This document shows positions 54,329 through 63,732 of a DNA stretch of 64,000 nt, piece after piece. The stretch is from assembly GCF_000331285.1 (NCBI RefSeq), contig NZ_ANFX01000013.1, positions 62,001 to 126,000 of the forward strand, in the 5' to 3' direction. This DNA is from Porphyrobacter sp. AAP82 (GTDB lineage Bacteria; Pseudomonadota; Alphaproteobacteria; Sphingomonadales; Sphingomonadaceae). Below the pieces are notes generated by a model that searched no databases, was not told where the DNA came from, and worked only from the letters and a program-made list of their open reading frames with translations. Numbering within the stretch: position 1 is the stretch's first letter; every line of letters starts with the position of its first letter. The position numbers were made by a program, and so were the translations under genes.

Positions 54329-55153
54329 TCAGCCTGCCGCTGCCGCCGTGCGGGGGCGGGCAGGGGTCCTGCCGGCCTCCCACCCCAGCCACGCCGCCAC
54401 GCCGCCTGCCGCCATGCCCAGCGCCAGCGTGACCGCCGGCGGCAGCGCCGCATAGGCGGCAAAGCCCGCGGTGATCGCGGGGACGGAGGGCGCAATCCAC
54501 ATCACCACCCCCTGCACCCCCGCAAACCCCGCCGCCACCAGCCACGGCGCGCCGTGCTTGCGGCCACGCCACCACAGCACCAGCGCAAAGGCGGCCACGA
54601 TCAGGTCGCTGAGCAGGATGGTGTCGAGGATCGCCTGCGGAAAATCGCTCCCGATCACGTTCATCCACGGCAGATATTCGCCCATCACCCGGCTGAACGG
54701 GCTCTCGAACAGGATCAGCGGGGTCGCCAGCATGTAGCCTGCATGGAGCTTCACGTTGCGGCGATGCTTGAGCGCCAGAGTGAACAGCGTCAGATAGGCC
54801 GCGATCGCGATCCCCATGCCGATCCCGAAGGCCGGGCCGAGCACCATCGTCACCGGCCCCTCGCCGGACGCAAAGTGGCCCGCAGTATAGTTGATGATCA
54901 TCACGAAGCCGAAGATCAGGAACGGGAACAGCACGAAGCTCGCCTTGCCGAGGATCCGGTGCAACGCCATCGCGCGGCGCTGGATCGCGACCTGCTGGAC
55001 GATCAGCAGCGCCAGCCAGGTCATCGAGGAGATCGCATGGACATGGAAGGCGAGCGGGATCGGCTCGCTCGCGCCGAAATAGCTCGCCCAGAAACCGGCC
55101 ATGATGACCAGCAGCACGAAACCCACGAAATAAGGCGCATGGCGATACGGCAT
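54329..55153 (-). CDS. Integral membrane protein, DUF2306-like
   Basis: 274 residues with about seven hydrophobic segments. His residues in or near membrane segments (AFHVHAISSMTW, HRILGKASFVLFP, RRNVKLHAGYML) are the pattern of DUF2306-like or cytochrome b561-like membrane proteins that may bind heme. That is inference only. A cytochrome c gene lies just upstream on the same strand. Confidence 0.7.
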   Translation of the reverse strand: MPYRHAPYFVGFVLLVIMAGFWASYFGASEPIPLAFHVHAISSMTWLALLIVQQVAIQRRAMALHRILGKASFVLFPFLIFGFVMIINYTAGHFASGEGPVTMVLGPAFGIGMGIAIAAYLTLFTLALKHRRNVKLHAGYMLATPLILFESPFSRVMGEYLPWMNVIGSDFPQAILDTILLSDLIVAAFALVLWWRGRKHGAPWLVAAGFAGVQGVVMWIAPSVPAITAGFAAYAALPPAVTLALGMAAGGVAAWLGWEAGRTPARPRTAAAAG

Positions 55154-55232
55154 CGAGACCCCCCTTTCCCGATTGCAACCGGGCGGGGTGTATCATGTTC
55201 GCGAGGCGCGGGCAAAGCCGCCTTGGGAGCGG

Positions 55233-55604
55233 CTATTTCGGCGGCACGTAGCCCGCCTCGCGCAGCGTCACCATATAGGCCGCGATCTGGTCGATCTGTT
55301 TGGCGGTGAGGGTGAAGTCCATGTCCTCAGGGTAATTGTGCGCATCGGCCAGCCAGTCGCCGAGCGATTTTTCCGACAGGCCCCGCCGATTGGCGATGGC
55401 GGCAAAGCTGGGCGAGGCGGGGTTGGGCGACAAGAACGGCGGCTCGACCGCATGACACCCCCCGCAAGCCGCCTCGATGAAGGCCGGCGCACGGGTATCG
55501 GGCGAGGGCGAGGTGGCTTTCCCCACCATCGCCGGCGGGTTGTCCGAGCCCGGCACGGCGGCGCAGGCGGCGAGCGCGGCGAGGAGCAGAGGGCGATGGG
55601 TCAT
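55233..55604 (-). CDS. Small cytochrome c
   Basis: 123 residues. Signal-type start MTHRPLLLAALAACAAV, a single heme site CGGCH, and YPEDMDF with the probable Met sixth ligand, ending QIAAYMVTLREAGY. Exported and heme-loaded in the periplasm. ATG 55604 chosen to begin at the signal. The leader also has an AAC that could be a lipobox. Confidence 0.87.
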   Translation of the reverse strand: MTHRPLLLAALAACAAVPGSDNPPAMVGKATSPSPDTRAPAFIEAACGGCHAVEPPFLSPNPASPSFAAIANRRGLSEKSLGDWLADAHNYPEDMDFTLTAKQIDQIAAYMVTLREAGYVPPK

Positions 55605-55688
55605 GCTGTCCTTGTGGGCTTGCCCCGGGCCGGCGTCCTTGATCGGGATCAATTTTGCCGGAGACGCCCGGGAGGTGGCTGGCGCGGA

Positions 55689-56963
55689 TTAGCCTTCGGC
55701 CTCGCGCGCCACTTCGCGCCAGCCGATGTCGCGGCGGCAGAAACCGGACGGAAAGGCGATTGTGTCGACCGCCGCATAGGCTTTGCGCTGCGCCTCGGTG
55801 ACGCTCGCGCCCATCGCGGTGACGTTGAGCACCCGGCCGCCATTCGCCACCAGCGCGCCGTCTGCAATCGCGGTCCCGGCGTGGAAGACCTTCGCGCCGT
55901 CCGCCTCGGCATCGTTCAATGCGATGGGGCCGCCCTTTTCGGGGGTGCCGGGGTAGCCCTTGGCGGCCATCACCACCGTGAGCGCGGTTTCCTCGGCGAG
56001 GTCGATCGCGCCCCCCTCCAGCGTGCCGGTCGCGCAGGCGAGGAGGATCGGGACGAGGTCGCTCTGGAGCCGCATCATCAGCACCTGGCATTCGGGGTCG
56101 CCGAAACGGGCGTTGTATTCGATCAGCTTGGGGCCCTCGGCCGTCAGCATCAGCCCGGCGAAGAGCACGCCCTGATAGGGATTGCCCTCCGCGCGCATGG
56201 TGCGCACCGTGGGTTCGATGATTGCGGCCATCACGCGCGCCTGCAATTCTCTCGTCAGCACCGGGGCGGGGGAATAGGCGCCCATGCCGCCGGTGTTGGG
56301 GCCGGTGTCGCCGTCGCCCACCCGCTTGTGGTCCTGCGCGGAGCCGAAAGGGACAATCGCGGTGCCATCGGTGAGCGCGAAGAAGCTCGCCTCCTCGCCT
56401 TCCATGAATTCCTCGATCACCACCTGCGCGCCTGCGCCGCCGAAGCCCCCGCCGAACATGTCGGCGAGCGTTTCCTCGGCCTCGGCGAGGGTCGCGGCGA
56501 TCACCACGCCCTTGCCCGCCGCGAGGCCATCGGCCTTGAGCACGTAAGGAGCGCTGAAGCGGGCGAGGGCGGCGCGGGCCTCTTCAAGGCTGTGGGTGCG
56601 CACGTATCCCGCCGTGGGGATGCCCGCGCGCTGGCACAGGTCCTTGGTGAAACCCTTGGAGCCTTCGAGCTGGGCTGCGGCCTGCGAGGGGCCGAACACC
56701 GGCACGCCGGCTGCCCGCAGGCTGTCGGACAGCCCGTCGACCAGCGGCGCCTCGGGGCCGATCACCACGAGGCCGATGGCACGGGCCTCGCAAAAGGCGA
56801 TCACCGCGCCGTGGTCGGTCACGTCGAGCGCGGCCACTTCCGCCTCCTCGGCGAGGCCGGGATTTCCGGGGGCGGCGTAGAGCTTTGTGAGGCTCGGGGA
56901 TTGCGCCAGCTTCCACGCCAGCGCATGTTCGCGGCCTCCAGAGCCCAGAAGCAGGATATTCAT
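55689..56963 (-). CDS. purD: Phosphoribosylamine-glycine ligase
   Basis: Second step of purine synthesis. 424 residues. [47 protein letters not shown], the ATP-grasp region [15 protein letters not shown], and [12 protein letters not shown] are all present. ATG 56963 matches the conserved start; it shares two bases with the divergent xseA start. Confidence 0.97.
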   Translation of the reverse strand: MNILLLGSGGREHALAWKLAQSPSLTKLYAAPGNPGLAEEAEVAALDVTDHGAVIAFCEARAIGLVVIGPEAPLVDGLSDSLRAAGVPVFGPSQAAAQLEGSKGFTKDLCQRAGIPTAGYVRTHSLEEARAALARFSAPYVLKADGLAAGKGVVIAATLAEAEETLADMFGGGFGGAGAQVVIEEFMEGEEASFFALTDGTAIVPFGSAQDHKRVGDGDTGPNTGGMGAYSPAPVLTRELQARVMAAIIEPTVRTMRAEGNPYQGVLFAGLMLTAEGPKLIEYNARFGDPECQVLMMRLQSDLVPILLACATGTLEGGAIDLAEETALTVVMAAKGYPGTPEKGGPIALNDAEADGAKVFHAGTAIADGALVANGGRVLNVTAMGASVTEAQRKAYAAVDTIAFPSGFCRRDIGWREVAREAEG

Positions 56964-58437
56964 GGCGCCTCCGCCGACCAGTGATGATGACGCCGGGCTG
57001 GTAGCGCGCACGCCGCCGGGCGACAACGCCCAGCCGCTCACCATCAGCGAGATATCCGCGCTGCTGAAGCGCACGGTCGAGGACCGCTTCGGCTTCGTGC
57101 GGCTGCGCGGCGAGCTGTCGGGGGTGAAGCGCGCCGCTTCGGGGCACTTCTACTGCGCCTTGAAGGACGAAGGCGCGGTGATCGACGGCGTGATGTGGAA
57201 GGGCAGCGCCGCGCGCCTCAGTTTCCGCGCGGAAGACGGGCTGGAGGTGATCGCCACCGGCAAGCTCACCACCTTCCCCGGGCGCTCGAAATACCAGATC
57301 GTGATCGATTCGCTCGAGCTGGCGGGCGAGGGCGCGCTGCTGGCGCTGCTCGAGAAGACCCGCGCGAGGCTGGCCGCCGAGGGGCTCTTCAATGCCGAGA
57401 GGAAGCGCCGCCTGCCGTTCCTGCCGCAGGTGATCGGGGTGGTGACCTCGCCGACGGGGGCGGTGATCCGCGACATCCTCCACCGGCTGGCCGACCGCTT
57501 CCCCTCCCACGTGATCGTGTGGCCGGTGCTGGTGCAGGGCAATGGCGCGGCCGAGCAGGTGGCGGCGGCGGTGCGCGGCTTCTCGGCCCTCGCCGAGGGC
57601 GGCCCCGTCCCGCGCCCCGATGTGGTGATCGTCGCGCGCGGGGGCGGATCGATCGAGGACCTGTGGAGCTTCAACGAGGAAGTGGTGGTCCGCGCCATCG
57701 CCGAATGCAGCATCCCGGTGATCAGCGCCGTGGGGCACGAGACCGACACGACGCTGGCCGATTACGCCGCCGACCGCCGCGCGCCCACCCCCACCGCGGC
57801 CGCCGAGATGGCCGTGCCGGTGCGCGCCGATCTCGCCTTCACCCTCACCGATCTTACCGCCCGCCAGCGCCGCGCGGTGTATCGCCCGGTCGAGCTGGGC
57901 CGCGAGCGCCTCGCCGCCCGTGCGCGCCTGCTGCCGCGCCCCGAGAACCTGCTCGCGCCCCAGACCCAGCGGCTGGACGAGCTGTCCGAACGCCTGCGCC
58001 GCGCGCTCGGCGACCGTTCGGCGAAGGGGCGCGAGCGGCTGGCAGGCGCTGCCGCGCGGCTCTCGCCCACGCTGCTGGCGCGCTCGGCAGCCGAGGGCGC
58101 GCGCCGGCTCGAACGCGCGCGCCTCCACCCGGCGCTCGCCGAGCGGCCCTTGCGCGAGGGCACCCGGCGGCTTGATGCGCTCGCCAGGGTGATGAGCCAG
58201 CTCCACCCCGAAAAGCCGCTGGAGCGCGGCTACGCCATCGTCCGCGGCGCCGCGGGCCGCGCGCTCACCACCTGCGCCGAGGCCGCAGGCGAGGCGCGCC
58301 TTGCGGTGCAGTTCCGCGACGGGACGCTCGCCGCCATTCCCGAGGGCGCCCCGCCCGCGCCCCCGCCCGCTCCCGCCCCGCGCAGGCCTTCGCGACCATC
58401 CTCGCCCTCGCCCGCCCAAGATGATTTGTTCGGCTGA
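56962..58437 (+). CDS. xseA: Exodeoxyribonuclease VII large subunit
   Basis: 491 residues. OB-fold N-terminus ([29 protein letters not shown]), the catalytic domain with [39 protein letters not shown] and [26 protein letters not shown], then long helical repeats and a Pro-rich tail ending DDLFG. ATG 56962 overlaps the purD ATG on the other strand. The small subunit gene xseB is not adjacent. Confidence 0.96.
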   Translation: MAPPPTSDDDAGLVARTPPGDNAQPLTISEISALLKRTVEDRFGFVRLRGELSGVKRAASGHFYCALKDEGAVIDGVMWKGSAARLSFRAEDGLEVIATGKLTTFPGRSKYQIVIDSLELAGEGALLALLEKTRARLAAEGLFNAERKRRLPFLPQVIGVVTSPTGAVIRDILHRLADRFPSHVIVWPVLVQGNGAAEQVAAAVRGFSALAEGGPVPRPDVVIVARGGGSIEDLWSFNEEVVVRAIAECSIPVISAVGHETDTTLADYAADRRAPTPTAAAEMAVPVRADLAFTLTDLTARQRRAVYRPVELGRERLAARARLLPRPENLLAPQTQRLDELSERLRRALGDRSAKGRERLAGAAARLSPTLLARSAAEGARRLERARLHPALAERPLREGTRRLDALARVMSQLHPEKPLERGYAIVRGAAGRALTTCAEAAGEARLAVQFRDGTLAAIPEGAPPAPPPAPAPRRPSRPSSPSPAQDDLFG

Positions 58438-58461
58438 GCGCTCGGTGCTATCAGGGACCCC

Positions 58462-58665
58462 ATGCTGATGACTCCTGCCGACAAGGTCGCCAAGCTCTAC
58501 TACGGCCCCTCCAGCTTCCGCGTGCTGCGGCCGGGGAGCCATGTGCTGTGCGCGGTCACCGGCGCGGCGATCCCGCTTGCCGAACTGCGCTACTGGAGCG
58601 CCGAGCGGCAGGAGGCCTATGCCTCCCCCGAGATCGCGACCCGCCGCCTGCTCGGCCTCGCCTGA
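58462..58665 (+). CDS. DUF2093 family small protein
   Basis: 67 residues. AKLYYGPSSFRVLRPGSHVLCAVTGAAIPLAELRYWSAERQEAY is the whole conserved DUF2093 region. 24 bases after xseA, probably co-transcribed. Common in alphaproteobacteria next to xseA; role unknown. Confidence 0.88.
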   Translation: MLMTPADKVAKLYYGPSSFRVLRPGSHVLCAVTGAAIPLAELRYWSAERQEAYASPEIATRRLLGLA

Positions 58666-58672
58666 CGCTCCC

Positions 58673-59686
58673 GTGACCACCGCCGGGGCTGCCCGTGCGC
58701 GCCGCTGGCGGCTGGCGCTCATCGCGGGTGTCGCGCTGGCGCTGGCGCCGGGCACCTTCGTGCGAACTGCGACCGGCCGGCGCACCGACGTGGCGGCGGT
58801 GACGGTCACGCCGCTCGCCGAGCGGGCCGGCGTCACGGGTCAGTTGCCGCTGACGGGCGTCTGGGCGCTCGCTTCGCCGCAGGGCTGGTTCGGCGGCTTT
58901 TCCGCGCTGGTGCACAGCACCGGCAAGGACGGCGAGGCCGCCCTCGTCGCGGGGACCGACCGCGGCTTCCTGCTCGACATCGATCTTGCCTCCGGCACCC
59001 CGCGCGCACGCCCGCGCAGCTTCCGCTTCATCGGGCTGAGCAAGGGCAGCCGCCACGAGATCGTCGATCTCGAATCCCTCGCACGCGATCCGGCGACGGG
59101 AACCCTGTGGGGCGGGTTCGAAAAATACAATCTGGTGCTGCGCTGGGACGCGGACGGCACCGTGAAGCGCGCCGCGCCCCCGGCGATGGCCGATTGGGCA
59201 CAGAACAGCGGGCCCGAGGCGATGACGCGGCTGGCGGACGGGCGCTTTCTGGTGATTGCCGAAGAGGCCGAGGATGGCAGCCGGACGGCGCACAAGGCGC
59301 TGCTGTTCCCGGGCGATCCGCTGGCGCGGGGCAGGCCGCCGCTCGCCTTGCGCTTTGCAGCGCCCGCCGATTACGATCCGGTCGATGTGACCGGGCTTCC
59401 CGACGGGCGGGTGCTGATCCTGCTGCGGCGCGTGGAATATGCCCTCCCCGCGCGCTTCGACACCGCCATCGCCATCGCCGATCCGCGCGCGATCACGGCA
59501 GGCGGGACATGGCAGGGGCGCGTCATCCAGCGCATGACCGGGGGCATCTTCGCCGACAATTTCGAGGGGCTCGCCTTCGTCCCCTCAGCCACGGACCCGG
59601 CGCGCGGGAGCATCTGGGTGATCTCGGACGACGATATGTCGATTTTCCAGCGCAGCCTGCTGCTGCGCTTCGACTGGCCGGGCTGA
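58673..59686 (+). CDS. Esterase-like activity of phytase family protein
   Basis: 337 residues from GTG 58673. One N-terminal hydrophobic segment (LALIAGVALALAPGTF) suggests export. The body resembles phytase-like beta-propellers: GFSALVHSTG, DLESLARDP, GPEAMTRLADGRFLVIAEE, NFEGLAFVPS and SIWVISDDDMS, with DDD near the end. Eight bases after the DUF2093 gene. True phytase activity is not shown. Confidence 0.82.
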   Translation: MTTAGAARARRWRLALIAGVALALAPGTFVRTATGRRTDVAAVTVTPLAERAGVTGQLPLTGVWALASPQGWFGGFSALVHSTGKDGEAALVAGTDRGFLLDIDLASGTPRARPRSFRFIGLSKGSRHEIVDLESLARDPATGTLWGGFEKYNLVLRWDADGTVKRAAPPAMADWAQNSGPEAMTRLADGRFLVIAEEAEDGSRTAHKALLFPGDPLARGRPPLALRFAAPADYDPVDVTGLPDGRVLILLRRVEYALPARFDTAIAIADPRAITAGGTWQGRVIQRMTGGIFADNFEGLAFVPSATDPARGSIWVISDDDMSIFQRSLLLRFDWPG

Positions 59687-59743
59687 GGGTTTGTCTGGCG
59701 GTTTCGCTGGCGCGAAACGCAGACCGCCCCAGGTGGCCGACAG

Positions 59744-59776
59744 CAAAAACGAAAAAGCGCCCGGAAACCCGGACGC
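59744..59776 (-). terminator. Intrinsic terminator of rpmB
   Basis: On the minus strand GCGTCCGG and CCGGGCGC pair over eight bases with one G-U, loop GTTT, then TTTTTCGTTTTT. It starts about 40 bases after the rpmB stop. Confidence 0.85.
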
Positions 59777-59813
59777 CCCTTCGATACGCCTGCCCCTGGC
59801 GGGGCAGCGAGGA

Positions 59814-60101
59814 TCAGGCGGCAGCCTGCGCCTTGATCAGTTCGCGCTTCACCTTCTGCGCATTGGCGGAAAGCTTGTCGTCGCTGGTCTTGAGCAGCCA
59901 GTTGTCGAGGCCGCCATTGTGCTCGACCGAGCGCAGACCATGGGTCGACACGCGGAACTTGAAGCTGCGCTCGAGCTTTTCGCTCATCAGCGTCACGTTC
60001 TGAAGGTTGGGCAGGAACACGCGCTTGGTCTTGTTGTTGGCGTGGCTCACGTTGTGGCCGACCTGGCGGCCCTTGCCGGTCAGTTCGCAGATGCGCGACA
60101 T
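59814..60101 (-). CDS. rpmB: 50S ribosomal protein L28
   Basis: 95 residues. [34 protein letters not shown] is the full L28 signature. ATG 60101 is chosen; upstream codons in frame lie in the leader. It has its own promoter and terminator. AGAAGAGA in the leader is the likely ribosome site. L28 loads late on the 50S subunit. Confidence 0.97.
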   Translation of the reverse strand: MSRICELTGKGRQVGHNVSHANNKTKRVFLPNLQNVTLMSEKLERSFKFRVSTHGLRSVEHNGGLDNWLLKTSDDKLSANAQKVKRELIKAQAAA

Positions 60102-60116
60102 GGTCTGGTCTCTTCT

Positions 60117-60152
60117 CGTAAAAAGCGGGCCCGGACTCAAGGCCGGGCTGGG
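60117..60152 (-). promoter_or_regulatory. Terminator-like hairpin in the rpmB leader
   Basis: Read on the minus strand, GCCCGG-CCTTGAGT-CCGGGC is followed, after CCGC, by TTTTT. It lies between the rpmB promoter and ATG, with no other gene transcribed into it, so it could act as an attenuator. The four-base gap before the T-run weakens the case for full termination. Confidence 0.45.
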
Positions 60153-60161
60153 AAAGCGGCG

Positions 60162-60190
60162 CGCATAACGGGCAAGGGGCGAATCGTCAA
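60162..60190 (-). promoter_or_regulatory. Candidate promoter of rpmB
   Basis: On the minus strand TTGACG (60185-60190) and TATGCG (60162-60167) are 17 bases apart. Predicted start near 60155 gives a leader of about 54 bases. Confidence 0.55.
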
Positions 60191-60314
60191 GCCGGTTGCT
60201 CGTCGCACCGGCCCGCGCAGCTTCCCGTGCCCACCATGTGGGTAACCCATGTAATGGCCGCAAGTCCGCCCGTCCCCTGCATTCGCGCCCCGACCTCTAC
60301 AGGAGACACACACC

Positions 60315-60557
60315 ATGAAGCGCATCATCATCACCGGCCTCATCGCCCCCTTGGCAATCGGGCTTGTAGCGTGCGATGTCGACCAGACCAAGGAAGCCGA
60401 GCTGCCCGAGGTCGAGGTCAAGGGCGGGCAGATGCCCGAATATGACGTCGAGCCAGCCGAGGTCGAGGTCAAGACCGAGAAGAAAACGATCGAGGTTCCC
60501 ACTGTCGATGTCAAACAGCCCGATGCCGAAGGGACGCCCGCAACCGGCGACGAGTAA
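60315..60557 (+). CDS. Small acidic lipoprotein
   Basis: 80 residues. Signal and lipobox MKRIIITGLIAPLAIGLVAC. The mature part is a repeated acidic run of E-V and P (ELPEVEVKGGQMPEYDVEPAEVEVKTE, then IEVPTVDV) with no fold recognised. AGGAG 11 bases before the ATG. Upstream of tadA by 21 bases. Confidence 0.75.
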   Translation: MKRIIITGLIAPLAIGLVACDVDQTKEAELPEVEVKGGQMPEYDVEPAEVEVKTEKKTIEVPTVDVKQPDAEGTPATGDE

Positions 60558-60578
60558 GCCTGCGCGGGCACGCGGGGC

Positions 60579-61034
60579 ATGAGCGCGGACGCGTTCCGCA
60601 GCTTCATGCCCCGCGCGCTCGGCCTCGCCCGCGATGCGGCAGCAGCGGGCGAGGTGCCGATCGGCGCAGTGGTGGTGAAGGATGGGCAGGTCATCGCCGC
60701 AGCGCATAATGCGCCGCGCGCGCTGCACGATCCCACGGCCCATGCGGAAATCCTCGCGATCCGCGCCGCCGCGCGGGTGCTGGACGACGAGCGGCTCACC
60801 GGCTGCGAGCTGTGGGTCACGCTCGAGCCTTGCGCGATGTGTGCCGGCGCCATCGCCCATGCCCGGATCGCGCGGCTCTATTACGCCGCGAGCGATCCCA
60901 AGGGCGGCGCGGTCGAACACGGCGCGCGGGTGTTCGACCAGCCCCAGTGCCTCCATCGCCCCGAGGTCTACACCGGCATCGGCGAGGAGGAGGCGGCGGA
61001 CCTGCTCAGGGGGTTCTTCCGGCAGCGGCGCTAG
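60579..61034 (+). CDS. tadA: tRNA-specific adenosine deaminase
   Basis: Makes inosine at position 34 of tRNA-Arg. 151 residues. Zinc and catalytic motifs THAEIL and PCAMCAGAI, with GAVEHGARVFDQPQCLHRPEVYTG typical of TadA rather than other deaminases. The stop TAG overlaps the stop of the converging gene. Confidence 0.95.
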   Translation: MSADAFRSFMPRALGLARDAAAAGEVPIGAVVVKDGQVIAAAHNAPRALHDPTAHAEILAIRAAARVLDDERLTGCELWVTLEPCAMCAGAIAHARIARLYYAASDPKGGAVEHGARVFDQPQCLHRPEVYTGIGEEEAADLLRGFFRQRR

Positions 61035-61555
61035 GGCGCGATGGCGTGTTGGGGCGTGCAGGGTTCGGCCGGCTTCTCGCTGAAGGACAGCGGCGCGCCG
61101 TTGCTGCGCAGGGTCGGGACAAAGCGGTCATTGTAGAACGACCAAGCCGCCTCGCGAACCTCCTCGCGGACGGGGGGGCCGCCCTCGTCCACCGCGAGCC
61201 CGAGATTGGCGGTATAGCCGGGGCACACGTCGCCGAAGCGCCGGTCCCATGCGAGCCGGCGGGTCGCTGCGACGTCCCACGCGGCGAGATCCTTGACCAG
61301 CACCAGCCGCGCACGGCCCTTGTCGCACACGGCGACATAAAGGCACAGCTTTTGCCCCGGGGCATCGTCCCGCTGATAGGCCTTTGCGGCCGCTATCACT
61401 CCCGCCTTGTCGAGCCGCGCCCACGAGGCATAGCGCGAACCGTAGTCAACCGCGGTGCAGCTGCCGACCAAAAGCAGCAGCACGCCAAGGCAGCCGAGCC
61501 CGATGCGCTGTCCAAGGCGCGGCTTCGGGCCCTTGCGCTGGTCAGCGAAGGTCAT
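61031..61555 (-). CDS. Membrane-anchored hypothetical protein
   Basis: 174 residues. A short basic N-terminus, one hydrophobic segment ending LLLLVGSC (possible lipobox), then a soluble part with four further Cys (KLCLYVAVCDKG, FGDVCPGY, EPCTPQ) that could form disulfides. No domain recognised. Last gene of the nadC-membrane protein-RNase T2 series on this strand. Confidence 0.65.
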   Translation of the reverse strand: MTFADQRKGPKPRLGQRIGLGCLGVLLLLVGSCTAVDYGSRYASWARLDKAGVIAAAKAYQRDDAPGQKLCLYVAVCDKGRARLVLVKDLAAWDVAATRRLAWDRRFGDVCPGYTANLGLAVDEGGPPVREEVREAAWSFYNDRFVPTLRSNGAPLSFSEKPAEPCTPQHAIAP

Positions 61556-61584
61556 GCGCGCCGGATCGGGCCGCGCAGCATCCG

Positions 61585-62295
61585 CTAACACCCCCGCCAG
61601 ATCTTCGCCGGCGCGCCATCCTTCGCGCCGCGCCGCGAGGCGGTGCACGGGGCGGGGCGGAAGCGCTTGGAGTAGCACAGGCGGATTTCCCCGAGCCAGC
61701 CGCGCGGGCCCAGGTGGACGCCCACGGCGCTCTCGGGCCATTCGGGATTGGCATCGACAAAGGCGGCACGGATGCGGCCCGCGGTCAGGCCCTCCTCGCG
61801 CGCGATGCGGTCGTAATCGGGCAGGCGCACGCCTTCGAACAGGATGCGCGTCACCTTCAGGTAAGCGCCGGGATCGGAAACCATGCAGCTGCCATGCTTG
61901 GCCCAGGCGCGCGCGACGAGGCGTTCGGCGGGCATCATGCACATCGCCGAGCGGACCTGCGCCGGGGTAAGCGCTTTCCTCGCCCCGCACCACTGGGGAT
62001 AGCCCTTCGCCCCTTCGGGCCACAGACCGTGGACGACCAGCCCGAAGCTGCCGCTGTGCCCGCCGCATTGCATGGCTTGCGCGCGGTCCTCGGCGCGGGT
62101 GCGGCAGAACTCGGGGCTCCAGCTCAAGGCGAGCGTGTAGCCGGTGACGGCCATGGAGCGCGGCGCGCCGTCCGGGGTGACGCGCGGGACGGCGACGACC
62201 TCGGGCAAGCGGCACTGGTAGGCCTGTGCGCTCGCCAGCGATGGCGCGGCCAGCGCGAGGGCCGCAAGCAGGCTATTCGAACACCGCATGGCCAT
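61585..62295 (-). CDS. Ribonuclease T2 family, exported
   Basis: 236 residues. Signal peptide MAMRCSNSLLAALALAAPSLASA. Catalytic motifs CAS1 (FGLVVHGLWPEG) and CAS2 (ERLVARAWAKHGSC) each carry the His, with TLALSWSPEFC before them. Cys are plentiful, as in T2 enzymes. ATG 62289 is an equal alternative start. It overlaps the end of the upstream membrane gene by about 20 bases. Confidence 0.9.
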   Translation of the reverse strand: MAMRCSNSLLAALALAAPSLASAQAYQCRLPEVVAVPRVTPDGAPRSMAVTGYTLALSWSPEFCRTRAEDRAQAMQCGGHSGSFGLVVHGLWPEGAKGYPQWCGARKALTPAQVRSAMCMMPAERLVARAWAKHGSCMVSDPGAYLKVTRILFEGVRLPDYDRIAREEGLTAGRIRAAFVDANPEWPESAVGVHLGPRGWLGEIRLCYSKRFRPAPCTASRRGAKDGAPAKIWRGC

Positions 62296-62677
62296 CCTCC
62301 TCTCTGCGCGCGAACCAGCGGGCGGCCCCCGGCGTCAGCAGGCTCGCCATCGCCACCGCGACCAGCACCGCGCCGACCAGCGCCGCCGGATCGAGGAAGG
62401 CAAGCCGCAGCGCGCCGAAGCCGAGCACCAGCCAACGCGCAAAGGGCGCGGCGAAAAGGTATATCCACGCAAGCGGGATCAGCGCGATGGTGAACTCGGC
62501 AGACAGGGTGACGATGGTCCAGTCGCGGTCCCATGCAAACCATGGCGCATGGGCGGCAAACACCGCCTGCGCGAGCGTCAGATCGCCAAGCCCGCGCACC
62601 AGCCGCAGCAGCGCCGCGGCAAGGAAGGCGGCGGCAAAGACGCGGATTGCCAGCGGTCGTGGCCCCCTCGCCAGCAT
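62273..62677 (-). CDS. Integral membrane protein, hypothetical
   Basis: 134 residues with about four hydrophobic segments (VFAAAFLAAALLRLVRG, AEFTIALIPLAWIYLFAA, LVGAVLVAVAMASLL). Its ATG shares a base with the nadC stop (TGATG). No family recognised. The coupling suggests it is translated with nadC. Confidence 0.68.
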   Translation of the reverse strand: MLARGPRPLAIRVFAAAFLAAALLRLVRGLGDLTLAQAVFAAHAPWFAWDRDWTIVTLSAEFTIALIPLAWIYLFAAPFARWLVLGFGALRLAFLDPAALVGAVLVAVAMASLLTPGAARWFARREEDGHAVFE

Positions 62678-63546
62678 CACAGCGGCTTGAAATCCAGGCC
62701 TATGTCTGCGGCGGGCGCGCTTTGCGTCAACCGGCCGACCGAGATGAAATCCACGCCCGAAGCCGCCTTGGCGGCGATGGTCTGGAGGTTGACGCCCCCG
62801 CTCGCCTCGGTCGGCACCCTGCCTGCGACCAGCGCGACCGCCTCGGCAAGGGTGGCGGGGTCCATGTTGTCGAGCAGCAGGTGATGGGCGCCGGCCTGCA
62901 ATGCAGGTTCGATCTGGTCGAGCCGGTCGACCTCGCAGATGATTTTTTCGACCCCCGCCGCGCGCGCCCGGCGCACCGCTTCGCCGACGCTCCCGGCGAC
63001 CGCGACGTGGTTGTCCTTGATCATCGCCGCATCCCACAGCCCCATCCGGTGGTTCTGCGCGCCCCCCTGGCGGGTGGCGTATTTCTCGAGGAAGCGGAGG
63101 CCGGGGATGGTCTTGCGGGTGTCCAGAAGCGTGCAAGTCGCGCTGCCCTCACGCATCGCGCCGACATAGGCGCAGGTCAGGGTGGCGATGCCCGAGAGGT
63201 GCTGGACGATGTTGAGCGCGGAGCGCTCCGCCGTCAGCAGCGCCCGCGCGCGGCCCTCGATGCGCATCAGGTCGGTGCCCGAGGCCACCTGATCGCCGTC
63301 CGCGACCAGCGCTTCGATGCGGCACTCGGGATCAAGATGCCGGAAGAAGGCCTTGGCCAGCGGCAGCCCCGCGACGGTGATGGCATCGCGGCTGTCCATG
63401 ACGCCGGAGAAGCGCGCCTCGGCAGGGATGACGCTTTCGCTCGTCACGTCGCGCCCTCCGCCGGGCAGGCCCTCGCCGAGGTCCTCGGCAAGCGTTGCGC
63501 GGATGAACTTGGGCAAGTCAAAGCCGGGGAGGGTGAAGGCGATCAT
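62677..63546 (-). CDS. nadC: Nicotinate-nucleotide diphosphorylase (carboxylating)
   Basis: Quinolinate to nicotinate mononucleotide in NAD synthesis. 289 residues. LAEDLGEGLPGGGRDVTSE, TAERSALNIVQHLSGIATLT, LDTRKTIPGLRFLEKYATRQGG, IKDNH and EASGGVNLQTI are the family blocks. No nadA or nadB is in the window; it heads a short operon. Confidence 0.96.
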   Translation of the reverse strand: MIAFTLPGFDLPKFIRATLAEDLGEGLPGGGRDVTSESVIPAEARFSGVMDSRDAITVAGLPLAKAFFRHLDPECRIEALVADGDQVASGTDLMRIEGRARALLTAERSALNIVQHLSGIATLTCAYVGAMREGSATCTLLDTRKTIPGLRFLEKYATRQGGAQNHRMGLWDAAMIKDNHVAVAGSVGEAVRRARAAGVEKIICEVDRLDQIEPALQAGAHHLLLDNMDPATLAEAVALVAGRVPTEASGGVNLQTIAAKAASGVDFISVGRLTQSAPAADIGLDFKPL

Positions 63547-63595
63547 GCCCCTCCCTACCCCTTGCCGTCACGCCAAGTCGAGAGGGGGTTGGGGT

Positions 63596-63727
63596 TCACA
63601 CAAAGACACAAAGACACAAAAAGGGCGTTCCACGCGGCGAAGCCGCGCTCCTTTTCGGATGCCTGCCCCATCAAGCGGCCCTTGCGGGCCGGGCGGGACA
63701 TCTTTGTGCCTTTGTGCCTTTGTGTGA
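63596..63727. repeat. Long inverted repeat between nadC and the LytTR gene
   Basis: Left arm 63596-63620 and right arm 63703-63727 are 25 bases each and complementary at 23 positions; each arm has three short CACAAAG-type repeats. The inner 82 bases include smaller hairpins (CGCGGC-GAA-GCCGCG and GGCCC-TTGC-GGGCC). It looks like a small MITE-like or BIME-like element. One copy seen. Confidence 0.75.
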
Positions 63728-63732
63728 GACCA

